DNA of 64,000 nucleotides, from contig NZ_RCZH01000019.1 of NCBI RefSeq assembly GCF_006438875.1, positions 62,001-126,000 on the forward strand. Reading direction: 5' to 3'. The DNA is from Flavobacterium pectinovorum. GTDB taxonomy: Bacteria; Bacteroidota; Bacteroidia; Flavobacteriales; Flavobacteriaceae. Shown piece after piece: positions 43,476 through 51,842 of this stretch. The notes beneath the pieces were generated by a model. The model worked only from the letters and a program-made list of their open reading frames with translations. It was not told where the DNA came from and did no database searches. Each line of letters begins with the position of its first letter. Within the stretch, counting starts at the first letter, position 1. The position numbers were made by a program, and so were the translations under genes.

Positions 43476-43608
43476 AAGAATATTTTCGTTTAGTTTGTCA
43501 TTTCGATTTCTATGATGAAAATCAAATATTTTTCGTTTCAACGGGTTAATCCCAAAGCTTCGGGACGTTGATACAATATAAAGCATTCCTCCGAAATTTT
43601 TTTGAGCA

Positions 43609-43667
43609 GTTCCGTAGGAACAAAATATATTGTAGGGATGGATTTTAATCCATCATTCGCAATCGGA
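43609..43667. repeat. Family C repeat, copy 1
   Basis: GGAACAAAATATATTGTAGG followed by TTAATCCATCATTCGCAAT. The second copy lies at 63788-63850. Both stand directly in front of a family A palindrome. Confidence 0.7.
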
Positions 43668-43676
43668 ACCCAATCT

Positions 43677-43766
43677 TGTCATTTCGACGGAGGAGAAATC
43701 ACATAAAGTGGCTCGCCAACAGTCCGTTGCTCTCTGGATGTGATTTCTCCTTACGTCGAAATGACA
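43677..43766. repeat. Family A palindrome, copy 5
   Basis: Arms TGTCATTTCGACGGAGGAG and the complement ending CGTCGAAATGACA. A degenerate left arm is also present near 43496. Confidence 0.85.
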
Positions 43767-43814
43767 CAAAGGAGAGAACCTGAAACTTGAAACAAAGAAA
43801 ACTTGAAACAATTT

Positions 43815-46800
43815 TTAAACCTTACACTTCGCTAAAATCTCTTTAACTTCTGTTTTACAGCTTCCGCAGCCTAATCCTGCGCCCGTTTTTTTGCATAAAT
43901 CCGTGAAATCATTTACACCACTTTTTATAGTTTCTTCAATGTTTCCGACTCCAACCTGACTGCAGGAACAGACTAACTTTCCGAGAACAGGTTTTGCGTT
44001 CGAACTTCCTCTTAATAATGAATTTCGCTTGTCAGATAATTCGATTTTGCTTTCGATCATCGTTTTAAATTCGGCAAACTCATTTTTATCCCCCATTAAA
44101 ATCGCTCCAACAAGCAAATCGTCTTTTACAATACATTTTTTGTAATACCGTTTTTTCAAATCGGCAAAGACAATTTCTTCATATGAATCATCGTTTTCAG
44201 GAATTGTAAGATCTCCAATACTGCATAAATTTATATCTTCTAATTTTAGGATATTCATTAAAATCGAGCCTTTATAAAAACTACTGATATCGCCCGCCAT
44301 AAAATTGGCCAGAATATCAGCCTGTTCTTCCGCGGCAGAAGTGATTCCGAATAATTTATTGTTGAATTCTGCTATTTCTCCAATAGCATAAATGTCAGGA
44401 TTTGAAGATTGTAAATACTGGTTTACTTTTACGCCACGACCACAGGCAAGTCCCGTTTCGCGGGCAATTTCAATATTCGGAATTGTTCCGATAGTATATA
44501 CAATCGCATTTGCTGTAATTATTCTACCGCTTTTCAGTGCGATTTCTATCTCATTTGGATTTTCGGTTTCAAAAACGGTACTAACTTCATTATCAAAATA
44601 AATCTGAATATCACGAAGCTGAACTTCTTCGGCTAATAATTTGCTCGAAATTAAATCTAACTGACGTTCCATTAATCGGGAAGCGCGCTGAATTATAGTA
44701 GTTTTTACTTTTTTATGTTTTAATGCCGCAGCCAATTCCAAACCTAATAATCCACCGCCAATAATGACAACATGTTGCTCTTCCGGAGGTAAATTAGTGC
44801 TGTCAAGATGTTTTTTTAAACGATCGGCATCTTCTTTTCGTCTCACAGTAAATCGTCCGGGCAAATGAAGCTGAGCATTTTCAGGAACAAAAGGACGGCT
44901 TCCGGTTGCCAAAATTAGCGAATCGTAAGTATGTATTTCGCCGAGACTATCTGTTATTGTTTTTTCATTCGCATTTATTTTGTCAATCGCTACGCCGGCT
45001 TTCATAGTAATTTTAAGCTTACTTAATGCTTCACCATCTTTAACTTTCAAAAGCTGTTCCCAGGTAAATTCGCCTGTCATGTATTCCGGAAGCAAAACAC
45101 GATTGTAAAACGGATTCATTTCATTAGAAAAAACAATAATTTCATCGGTCGAATTAAATTCACGATAATTCTGAATAAACCTGAAAGAAGCGGCTCCGGC
45201 ACCAACAATCGCGATTTTCTGAAAAGGTTTTATATATTTAGAAATCGCAACCGTCGTATATTTAAAATCGGGTTCTTTTGAAACTGGATCGACAACTGTA
45301 TTGGTTAAATTATTGGTTCGGTTCAAGTCATTTTCGAGTTGTTTTCCCCAATGCATTGGCAGAAAAACGACTTTTTCTTTTATAGAATCTGTGACTTTTG
45401 CTTTTACGCGAACTTCCCCATTTTTACTGGAAACAATGACAATATCTCCATTTTTAATATCATTTTTATAAGCATCAATTGGATTAATTTCTAAAACCGG
45501 ACTTGGTGTATGCGTCATTAATCGCGACACTTTTCCGGTTTTGGTCATCGTATGCCATTGATCGCGAACTCGTCCTGTTGTTAATATAAACGGAAATTGC
45601 GGACTTGGCTGTTCCGAAGTATTTTCAATAGCTGTTGGCAAGTTGAAAATTGCTTTTTGCGAAGGCGTATAGAATTTTTTATCGGTAAAAAGGCGAGGAG
45701 TTCCCGGATGTCCGTAATCAGGAACTGGCCATTGAAAAGTACCTTCGTTTTTTAGCCGATTATAATTTAAGAATGAAATGTCGATGTTGGTATTTTTGGT
45801 CAACGCACAATGCTCTTTGTAAATTTCTTCAGCGCTATTAAAATTAAAACCGTTGAAATTCATTTTTTTAGCAAACCGAATTAAAATCTCAATGTCCGGA
45901 AGTGCTTCTCCGGGCGCATTAATTCCTTTAGGTAAATAAGAAATTCGACGCTCAGAATTGGTCATTGTCCCTTCTTTTTCTAACCAACCTGCGGCGGGTA
46001 ATAGTAAATCGGCATATTTTGAAGTATCCGCATTATGCGAAATATCCTGAACAACTACAAATTTGGCATTTTGCAGTGCTTTTTCAATCCGACGTGAGTC
46101 AGGTAAACTTACCATAGGATTGGTGCAGATAATCCAGATAGCTTTCATTTTTCCGGATTCTAAAGCTTCAAACATTTCGGTTGCCGTTAAACCCGGTTTG
46201 TCCGAAATAGAATCTACACCCCAAAAATCAGCAACTTCTTTTCGATGTTCCGGATTTGCAATGTCTTTGTGTGCCGCGAGTAAAGTTGCCATTCCGCCCA
46301 CTTCACGTCCGCCCATTGCGTTGGGTTGTCCGGTTAATGAAAAAGGTCCCGAACCCGGTTTACCAATTTGTCCCGTTACTAAAGATAAATTTAGCAAAGC
46401 CGTATTTTTATCAACGCCCACAGCGCTTTGATTTAATCCCATTGCCCACAGCGAAATAAATCCTTTTGCTTTGCCAATAATATCTGCTGCAAGTTTAATA
46501 TCGTTTACCGGAATTCCGCATAGTTTAGAAGCTTTTTCAAACGAAGTACTTAAAACAAGGTCTTTATATTGTTTGAAATTCTCCGCATTATTTTTTACAA
46601 AATCGTGATCTACATTACCTTTTTCAATGATGCGTTTGGCGATTGCATGATATAAAATAATATCTGATCCCGGAATAATCTGCAAATGCAAATCGGCGAA
46701 AGCTGCCGTATCTGTTCGTCTGGGATCTACGACAATGATTTTTATTTTCGGATTTTTCTCTTTGTGTTTTTCAATTCTTCTGAATAAAATAGGATGACAC

Positions 46801-47333
46801 CACGCCGGATTTGCTCCGGTAATCAGGAAAGTATCAGCAAGTTCGATATCATCATAAGCAATTGGAACAGAATCTTCACCAAAAGTCTTTTTATAACCCA
46901 CAACTGCCGAACTCATGCAAAGTCTCGAATTGGTATCGATATTATTGGTTTTCAAAAAACCTTTTACCAATTTGTTGACCAAATAATATTCCTCGGTCAA
47001 ACACTGACCAGAAATATAAAAACCAACACTATCAGGACCATGTTTTTTTATGATGGAAGTAAAAACAGCTGCAGCACGATCAAGTGCAGTATCCCAACTC
47101 ACACGTTCCAGCGGATAAGATTTGCTGCCTCGCATTTCAGGATATAAAATTCGGTCTGAAGTATCATTAACAACATAATGCAAATTCATTCCCTTAGAAC
47201 ATAACATTCCTTTATTGACAGGATGATCTTTGTCGCCCGTAACCATCACGCCATTTTTGGCATCATTGGTCACAATAATTCCGCAGCCAACGCCACAGTA
47301 GGAACAAGTAGTTTTGATTTTGGTATTTTGCAT
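43815..47333 (-). CDS. nasA: Assimilatory nitrate reductase fused to FAD and BFD domains
   Basis: 1172 residues. The N-terminal molybdopterin reductase (1-690) has [4Fe-4S] ligands C10, C13, C17 and C45, and Mo ligand C139 in RLCMSSAVVG. A pyridine-nucleotide/FAD oxidoreductase follows (about 700-1040; AIVGAGAASFRF and VVIIGGGLLGLELAAAL). The C-terminus is a BFD-like [2Fe-2S] domain with CSCS and CGSC. The enzyme would take electrons directly from NAD(P)H to nitrate in the cytosol. Separate NasA and NasB/NasC-type proteins are more usual; this is an all-in-one form. The promoter carries the nitrate-regulon repeat. Confidence 0.92.
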   Translation of the reverse strand: MQNTKIKTTCSYCGVGCGIIVTNDAKNGVMVTGDKDHPVNKGMLCSKGMNLHYVVNDTSDRILYPEMRGSKSYPLERVSWDTALDRAAAVFTSIIKKHGPDSVGFYISGQCLTEEYYLVNKLVKGFLKTNNIDTNSRLCMSSAVVGYKKTFGEDSVPIAYDDIELADTFLITGANPAWCHPILFRRIEKHKEKNPKIKIIVVDPRRTDTAAFADLHLQIIPGSDIILYHAIAKRIIEKGNVDHDFVKNNAENFKQYKDLVLSTSFEKASKLCGIPVNDIKLAADIIGKAKGFISLWAMGLNQSAVGVDKNTALLNLSLVTGQIGKPGSGPFSLTGQPNAMGGREVGGMATLLAAHKDIANPEHRKEVADFWGVDSISDKPGLTATEMFEALESGKMKAIWIICTNPMVSLPDSRRIEKALQNAKFVVVQDISHNADTSKYADLLLPAAGWLEKEGTMTNSERRISYLPKGINAPGEALPDIEILIRFAKKMNFNGFNFNSAEEIYKEHCALTKNTNIDISFLNYNRLKNEGTFQWPVPDYGHPGTPRLFTDKKFYTPSQKAIFNLPTAIENTSEQPSPQFPFILTTGRVRDQWHTMTKTGKVSRLMTHTPSPVLEINPIDAYKNDIKNGDIVIVSSKNGEVRVKAKVTDSIKEKVVFLPMHWGKQLENDLNRTNNLTNTVVDPVSKEPDFKYTTVAISKYIKPFQKIAIVGAGAASFRFIQNYREFNSTDEIIVFSNEMNPFYNRVLLPEYMTGEFTWEQLLKVKDGEALSKLKITMKAGVAIDKINANEKTITDSLGEIHTYDSLILATGSRPFVPENAQLHLPGRFTVRRKEDADRLKKHLDSTNLPPEEQHVVIIGGGLLGLELAAALKHKKVKTTIIQRASRLMERQLDLISSKLLAEEVQLRDIQIYFDNEVSTVFETENPNEIEIALKSGRIITANAIVYTIGTIPNIEIARETGLACGRGVKVNQYLQSSNPDIYAIGEIAEFNNKLFGITSAAEEQADILANFMAGDISSFYKGSILMNILKLEDINLCSIGDLTIPENDDSYEEIVFADLKKRYYKKCIVKDDLLVGAILMGDKNEFAEFKTMIESKIELSDKRNSLLRGSSNAKPVLGKLVCSCSQVGVGNIEETIKSGVNDFTDLCKKTGAGLGCGSCKTEVKEILAKCKV

Positions 47334-47400
47334 TACAACTTTTTTTGAATACGAAATATGAATTTACTTGTCTAAGCTAATTCACGTATATTGATGTAAA

Positions 47401-47432
47401 CAAAAATACGTATTTTTACGTATAAATACGTA
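47401..47432 (-). promoter_or_regulatory. Nitrate-regulon operator and -7 element of nasA
   Basis: The -7 element TATTTTTG (47408-47401) overlaps TACGTA-AAAA-TACGTA (47422-47407 on the minus strand). A third TACGTA lies at 47427-47432. Geometry is identical to moeA and nirB. Confidence 0.65.
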
Positions 47433-47494
47433 ATTTTTGAATTTATTTTTAGATAAAATAAAAGAAGAAAAGTTGGATAGGGGAGTTTTTTGTA

Positions 47495-47516
47495 GAGACG
47501 CACAGCAGTGCGTCTC
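47495..47516. repeat. Hairpin GAGACGCAC-AGCA-GTGCGTCTC
   Basis: A perfect 9-bp stem just before the nasA promoter region and just after the methyltransferase stop. It is a common dispersed hairpin type in Bacteroidota. No T-tract follows. Confidence 0.6.
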
Positions 47517-47537
47517 CACGTAACGTTTATGCGTAAT

Positions 47538-48161
47538 TTATTTTTTTCGTCCAATAAATCGAATCACAGAACCTTTTGCGTTATGGAATACACCTTCGTT
47601 CAATTCGATTTCTTTTTCTTGTAATTCAATGATTTCATAATTTGGAAAATCAGCCTGAATTTCTTCAATAGAAAATAACGATTCAATATCTTTTGGTCCG
47701 CCAACTTTGTCGTTTATGGCAAGATATTCTAAATGTTTTTTGCTAAAAGCTTCAAAAATGATGATTCCATCTTTGCGTAAATAAGTTTCAAGGGTTTTAT
47801 GAATTGCTGATTTTATTTCTGCCGGAAAATGAGCATAAATCAGGGCAATTGCATCAAACTGTTCCGTATGATAATTTAAGGTTTCTAATTCGCCAACCTG
47901 ATAATCAATAGCTACATTGCTGGCTTCGGCAAGTTTTAAGGCTTTATTTTTTCCTTCTTCACTAATGTCAAAAGCGGAAACTGTCCAACCTAATTTTGCG
48001 GCATAAACAGCATTTCGACCTTCGCCTTCGGCAGGGAAAAGGATAGTTCCGGTGTTTAGTTTCTCGATTTGTTCTTTAAAATAATTGTTGGGTTCTTCGC
48101 CGTAGGCAAATTCTTCATTGCTGTAGCGGTCGTTCCATCTTTCGGTCCACGAATTGTTCAT
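47538..48161 (-). CDS. SAM-dependent methyltransferase (TehB-like)
   Basis: 207 residues of the class I methyltransferase fold. The SAM motif is [18 protein letters not shown] (about 42-59), followed by FDISEEG. The family includes tellurite/thiol methyltransferase-like proteins. The substrate is not known. It starts 3 bp after the stop of the next upstream gene, so the two are co-transcribed. Confidence 0.85.
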   Translation of the reverse strand: MNNSWTERWNDRYSNEEFAYGEEPNNYFKEQIEKLNTGTILFPAEGEGRNAVYAAKLGWTVSAFDISEEGKNKALKLAEASNVAIDYQVGELETLNYHTEQFDAIALIYAHFPAEIKSAIHKTLETYLRKDGIIIFEAFSKKHLEYLAINDKVGGPKDIESLFSIEEIQADFPNYEIIELQEKEIELNEGVFHNAKGSVIRFIGRKK

Positions 48162-48164
48162 TGT

Positions 48165-48878
48165 TTATATATTAAAATCAATTATTAAAGGTGTGTGATC
48201 GCTGTGTAAAGTCCAGTCTTGATAATTTCCAATTTCGACGCTTTCCATAATTTCAATGAAATCGCTCGAAGCAAAACAATAATCAAGATGATAAGGTTTG
48301 TTTTCGTGGCGATACAAATGCAACGTCGGATGTTCTTCTTTGCCCTGTACTTGGTTGTAATATTTGTGATAGGTACTATAAATTTTTTTGGCTTCGAGTT
48401 TATTTACAACAGTCGAGTGATTTCCTTCTCGTCGTGGTTTGTCCCAGATTGTATTACTGTTGAAATCTCCAATTAAAACGGTTTTATTTTCCTTGATGAG
48501 ATCTTCATAATAATTAATCGCTTTCCAAACCTGCGTAACATATTGTCCGTCTTTGTCTTCGGGATTATTAGCCCAAATAGCAAACATGGTAAAATCAACT
48601 TTTCCGCCAGTTACGGCTATTGGCAAAATGTTTTTGAAACTTGGATTATGACAATCCAGCAATTGAAATCTATAATCACTATAAGAGAAAACGCCAACTC
48701 CTTTGTGCGGATTTGTACCGTACCAAAGTATATCTGTTGGAAGTTTTGTATCAATACCAAATTTCAATTTTTCCGGATTTTCACACTCAGAAATTACAGC
48801 AATATCAGGATTAAAAGCTAGAATAAATGGAGCTTTTTTTCTGAATGCCATATTACAATTCCAAGCTATGATTTTCAT
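48165..48878 (-). CDS. Endonuclease/exonuclease/phosphatase family protein
   Basis: I choose the ATG at 48878 (MKIIAWNCNMAFRKK), because the fold begins with the WNCN strand; a frame from 48899 adds seven residues. 237 residues with the family motifs WNCN, SECE, GDFNSN and SDHTPL, the metal and catalytic residues. It may cut DNA or hydrolyse a phosphodiester; the substrate is unknown. No signal peptide is present. Confidence 0.85.
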   Translation of the reverse strand: MKIIAWNCNMAFRKKAPFILAFNPDIAVISECENPEKLKFGIDTKLPTDILWYGTNPHKGVGVFSYSDYRFQLLDCHNPSFKNILPIAVTGGKVDFTMFAIWANNPEDKDGQYVTQVWKAINYYEDLIKENKTVLIGDFNSNTIWDKPRREGNHSTVVNKLEAKKIYSTYHKYYNQVQGKEEHPTLHLYRHENKPYHLDYCFASSDFIEIMESVEIGNYQDWTLHSDHTPLIIDFNI

Positions 48879-48927
48879 TAGACGAGGTTTTATATACAAT
48901 TTTGATTAAATATTTCGTTATGTTCTT

Positions 48928-49299
48928 TTAATCTGAACCCACAAGTTTTGTTTTACCATTAGTGATGTCAACTTCTACAAAATCATGTTTTCCAATAATA
49001 ACCAATAGTTTATTTGTACTAAATCCTACATATCTAATTTCAGGCACGCCAACACTTGGTTTTCCACAAACAGAGATTACATTAGTTTGCCATTTTAACT
49101 TGTTTTTCTTGTAAGCAGATATTGTCTGTAAATCTTTTTCAACATAGTAAATGACATTATTGCTTTTAATTCCTCTCTTTTGTGTTTTTGCAAAATTTAT
49201 CTTTGAATCTTTTGAAATTAAATTCACATCATATTTTTGTGCAAAACTTGATTGTGCTATAATGAAAGTGAATATAGATAATTTAAAAAAGTGCTTCAT
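48928..49299 (-). CDS. Small exported protein of unknown function, paralogue 1
   Basis: 123 residues with signal peptide 1-20 (ending SFA). The mature part is mixed strand and charged, with CGKP in the middle and NKLLVIIGKHDFVEVDI near the end. A close paralogue lies 0.7 kb upstream (49978-50343); most of the central 80 residues match. I do not recognise a family. Confidence 0.75.
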   Translation of the reverse strand: MKHFFKLSIFTFIIAQSSFAQKYDVNLISKDSKINFAKTQKRGIKSNNVIYYVEKDLQTISAYKKNKLKWQTNVISVCGKPSVGVPEIRYVGFSTNKLLVIIGKHDFVEVDITNGKTKLVGSD

Positions 49300-49312
49300 C
49301 GATAATTTTTTG

Positions 49313-49780
49313 TTATGTTGGATTTGCTTTAGATAGTTTCTTTAGAATAAAGTAATTTAAAATTTGAGATGAAATTATACTAAATAAAGCAATAAGACGA
49401 TAGTTTACATTTTGATGATGATAATATATGTCTTTATCAACAGTTGTGGTATATTTTATAATTTGAGATTCGGAAAAGCAGTAAAAGAGATAAAATAACA
49501 CTACAAGACCTGGAAAAATTAGAATGGAAAGGAGGTCATTTCTTTTTTGTTTTTGGGATTTTGAAATAATGAATAATCCAATCGGAATTAGTGTTAATAT
49601 GAATCCTAAATCAGGAATAAATAATCTAATTTGTTTTGCTCCGTAATAACTCAAATCGTAATTGGCAATTTTTAAAATAAGTGTTCGGGTTAAAGTTCTG
49701 TATGGCATATCATAAAGTAATCCAATCAGGAAGAATAGAATTATTGAAACGAATAAAATTATTATGCTTTTAAATTTCAT
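49313..49780 (-). CDS. Membrane protein of unknown function
   Basis: I choose the ATG at 49780 (MKFKSIIILF), giving 155 residues; a frame from 49876 adds 32 residues that lack the look of a start. Four hydrophobic helices are predicted (about 5-23, 54-73, 81-102 and 130-148). It lies between the two small paralogous genes and 13 bp before the first. The family is not recognised. Confidence 0.65.
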   Translation of the reverse strand: MKFKSIIILFVSIILFFLIGLLYDMPYRTLTRTLILKIANYDLSYYGAKQIRLFIPDLGFILTLIPIGLFIISKSQKQKRNDLLSILIFPGLVVLFYLFYCFSESQIIKYTTTVDKDIYYHHQNVNYRLIALFSIISSQILNYFILKKLSKANPT

Positions 49781-49885
49781 TAGTTTTTTATGGTATTTGA
49801 AAGTAATAATGTTGAGATGATATTGTTTGATAATTAAGTCAAATATACCTATTTTAAAGGATAAAATGTATTTCAATTACGTTCT

Positions 49886-49919
49886 AAAAAAATACCCTTT
49901 TCCAAAAATGAAAAAGGGT
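49886..49919 (-). terminator. Terminator after small exported paralogue 2
   Basis: On the minus strand the stem ACCCTTTTTC / GGAAAAGGGT is followed by ATTTTTTT. Nearly the same sequence ends the porin gene. Confidence 0.8.
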
Positions 49920-49977
49920 AAAATATATAAGAAAGTTTAAAATTTATTTCTTAAAACTAAAAATTCGGCTTTTAATC

Positions 49978-50343
49978 TTAACCAACAAGTCTTGTTAGAC
50001 CACTATTTATGTCAACTTCTGCAAAATTATGCTTTCCCATAACAACAAGTAGTTTGTTTGTATTAAATCCGACATATCTTATTTCAGGTTCACCGTTTTT
50101 TGGTTTTCCACAAATAGAAACTACATTTGTCTGCCATTTTAGTCTGTTTTTCTTGTAAGCAGATATTGTTTGTAAATCGTTTTCAACAAAGTAGATAATG
50201 TTGTTTTTTTTAATTCCTCTTTTTTGTGTTTTTGCAAAATTTATTTCTGAACCTTTCGAAATTAAGGTATCATTATATTTTTGCGAAAAACCAGTTTGAG
50301 TAACAATAAAAGTTAGCATCGATAATTTTAAAAGTTGTTTCAT
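49978..50343 (-). CDS. Small exported protein of unknown function, paralogue 2
   Basis: 121 residues with signal peptide 1-20 (ending GFS). It shares INFAKTQKRGIK, NDLQTISAYKKN, LKWQTN and PEIRYVGF-type segments with the protein at 48928, so the pair is a recent duplication with a membrane gene between. It has its own terminator downstream. Confidence 0.75.
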   Translation of the reverse strand: MKQLLKLSMLTFIVTQTGFSQKYNDTLISKGSEINFAKTQKRGIKKNNIIYFVENDLQTISAYKKNRLKWQTNVVSICGKPKNGEPEIRYVGFNTNKLLVVMGKHNFAEVDINSGLTRLVG

Positions 50344-50415
50344 GGGATAGAATTTGGGGTTCGTATTCGATTCAAATATAGTTAATTAAAGCATTAAACA
50401 AGTTTTCTGGAAGAT

Positions 50416-50450
50416 AAAAAAAATACCCTTTTCCGAAATAGGAAAAGGGT
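50416..50450 (-). terminator. Terminator of the porin gene
   Basis: On the minus strand the perfect stem ACCCTTTTCC / GGAAAAGGGT with a 6-nt loop is followed by ATTTTTTTT. Confidence 0.85.
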
Positions 50451-50479
50451 AAAATTTAAAGGTTAAATTTGAAGGAAAA

Positions 50480-51745
50480 CTATTTTTTCCAGCTAAAAAT
50501 TCTAGGATTCACAGAAATCATTAGCCAAGCCCAATTGTTCGTATGTCCGGCATCTCCCGGAGCTTTAATAAACTCCATAGTTTTAGAACCAAACATTTGA
50601 GAATAACCACCACTTACCACGATATCTTTTTTAAAGTTATAGCCAAAAGTAGCATCAATCTCAGTTCCTAAATAAGAATCCAGTTTTTCGTTTAGTGGCG
50701 TAACTACATCAGCAGCAGCTAAAAATACATGCGGAATCAAAGCAAATTGCCATTTATTAGCATTGTAGTTTAGTTTTAAGAAAGCATCTTGTAAACCAAC
50801 GCTGTTTAAGTGATTTCCAACATAAAAATAATCCATATAACCGTTAAAACCATGATTGGTTCCAAAGATTGGGTTGAATGATTTGATTACTTTGCTTCCG
50901 TCATTTGTAGCTTTTCCGGATAGAAATTCATAACCTAAACCGGCCTTAAAAGAATCGGTAATATTATATCCAAAGTTTACTGCTGCATCCCAGGCACTAA
51001 CTTGCAGGTCAATACTTTTTCCGGTTTGACCGTAGAAACTTAAGTTTGTATCTATTTTGCCTGCTTTGTAGGTTAAATAAGTTCCGAAAGTTTGTTTGTA
51101 ATCTATTATTAATTCAGGATTGTTTATTCTTGAAAATTCATAACCTGTATTTAATAATAATAAACTTGCTCCAATCTTATCAAAAGTAGTGTGATACCAA
51201 GCATATTGCATCGCTTTGTAATTGGCTACTGTATAAGGTGTTTGAAAAGTGTTTTCGGCATTTGAGTTGTACGCTAATCCCATATCAAGCTGATGGTTTT
51301 CCGGATGAAAAGAAACCATTAATGCATCGTGACTTTGCCCTTGTTGTGCCCAGTCCATTTCGCCCATAATACGTTGATTATCGTATGAAAGTACCTGACG
51401 TCCCATTCTGGCGCTCCATTTTTTGGTTAAATCGTATTGTGCCCAAGCTTCAAAAACTGCTACTCCATTTTTGTCTGCAGTTGCTGTAGGAGTAACATCG
51501 CCCCAGGTTCTGGTATTTTGAAAAGTTAATTTTACGGTTAACTCATCTTGTTTATAGTTAAAATTCAATCGTGAACGTTGTGAGATTTGGGAAGTTCCTT
51601 TCTGACCTTCCGGTAAAAGCGTTTTGTATCCGTTTCTGTATTCGAAACGGGGTCTGATTTGTAAATTTACATCTAATTCCTGTGCCTGAATATCAAAGCT
51701 TATTCCTGCTAATAATAAGAATAGAATTATTTTTAATTTTTTCAT
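50480..51745 (-). CDS. Outer-membrane porin of the alginate-export type
   Basis: 421 residues: signal peptide 1-21 (ending IQA) and alternating beta strands typical of a barrel, with QISQRSRLNFNYKQDEL and RMGRQVLSYDNQRIMG near the start, as in alginate-export-family (PF13372) porins. Standing between the nitrate genes and sharing the FNR-like box with narK1, it may be a nitrate/nitrite porin. This role is inferred. Confidence 0.82.
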   Translation of the reverse strand: MKKLKIILFLLLAGISFDIQAQELDVNLQIRPRFEYRNGYKTLLPEGQKGTSQISQRSRLNFNYKQDELTVKLTFQNTRTWGDVTPTATADKNGVAVFEAWAQYDLTKKWSARMGRQVLSYDNQRIMGEMDWAQQGQSHDALMVSFHPENHQLDMGLAYNSNAENTFQTPYTVANYKAMQYAWYHTTFDKIGASLLLLNTGYEFSRINNPELIIDYKQTFGTYLTYKAGKIDTNLSFYGQTGKSIDLQVSAWDAAVNFGYNITDSFKAGLGYEFLSGKATNDGSKVIKSFNPIFGTNHGFNGYMDYFYVGNHLNSVGLQDAFLKLNYNANKWQFALIPHVFLAAADVVTPLNEKLDSYLGTEIDATFGYNFKKDIVVSGGYSQMFGSKTMEFIKAPGDAGHTNNWAWLMISVNPRIFSWKK

Positions 51746-51764
51746 AATTGGTTTTTTAATAGGA

Positions 51765-51808
51765 CAAATTTATAGGAAAAACACCTCATTAAGAATGATA
51801 AAAATCAT
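51765..51808 (-). promoter_or_regulatory. Porin promoter with FNR/CRP-like box
   Basis: The box ATGATAAAAATCAT (51795-51808) lies 33 bp, centre to centre, upstream of the -7 element TAAATTTG (51772-51765). Box type and spacing equal those of narK1. Confidence 0.7.
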
Positions 51809-51842
51809 TAATTGTTTTTTTATCAAAAAAAATAATTTTAAG

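Larger units (their letters stand above)
43326..43814. other. 489-bp intergenic region made of repeats
   Basis: No gene seen. In order: TTTCAGG words, a family B copy, a degenerate family A arm (43496-43560), a family C piece (43609-43667), a full family A copy and GAAACTTGAAAC words. Confidence 0.75.
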
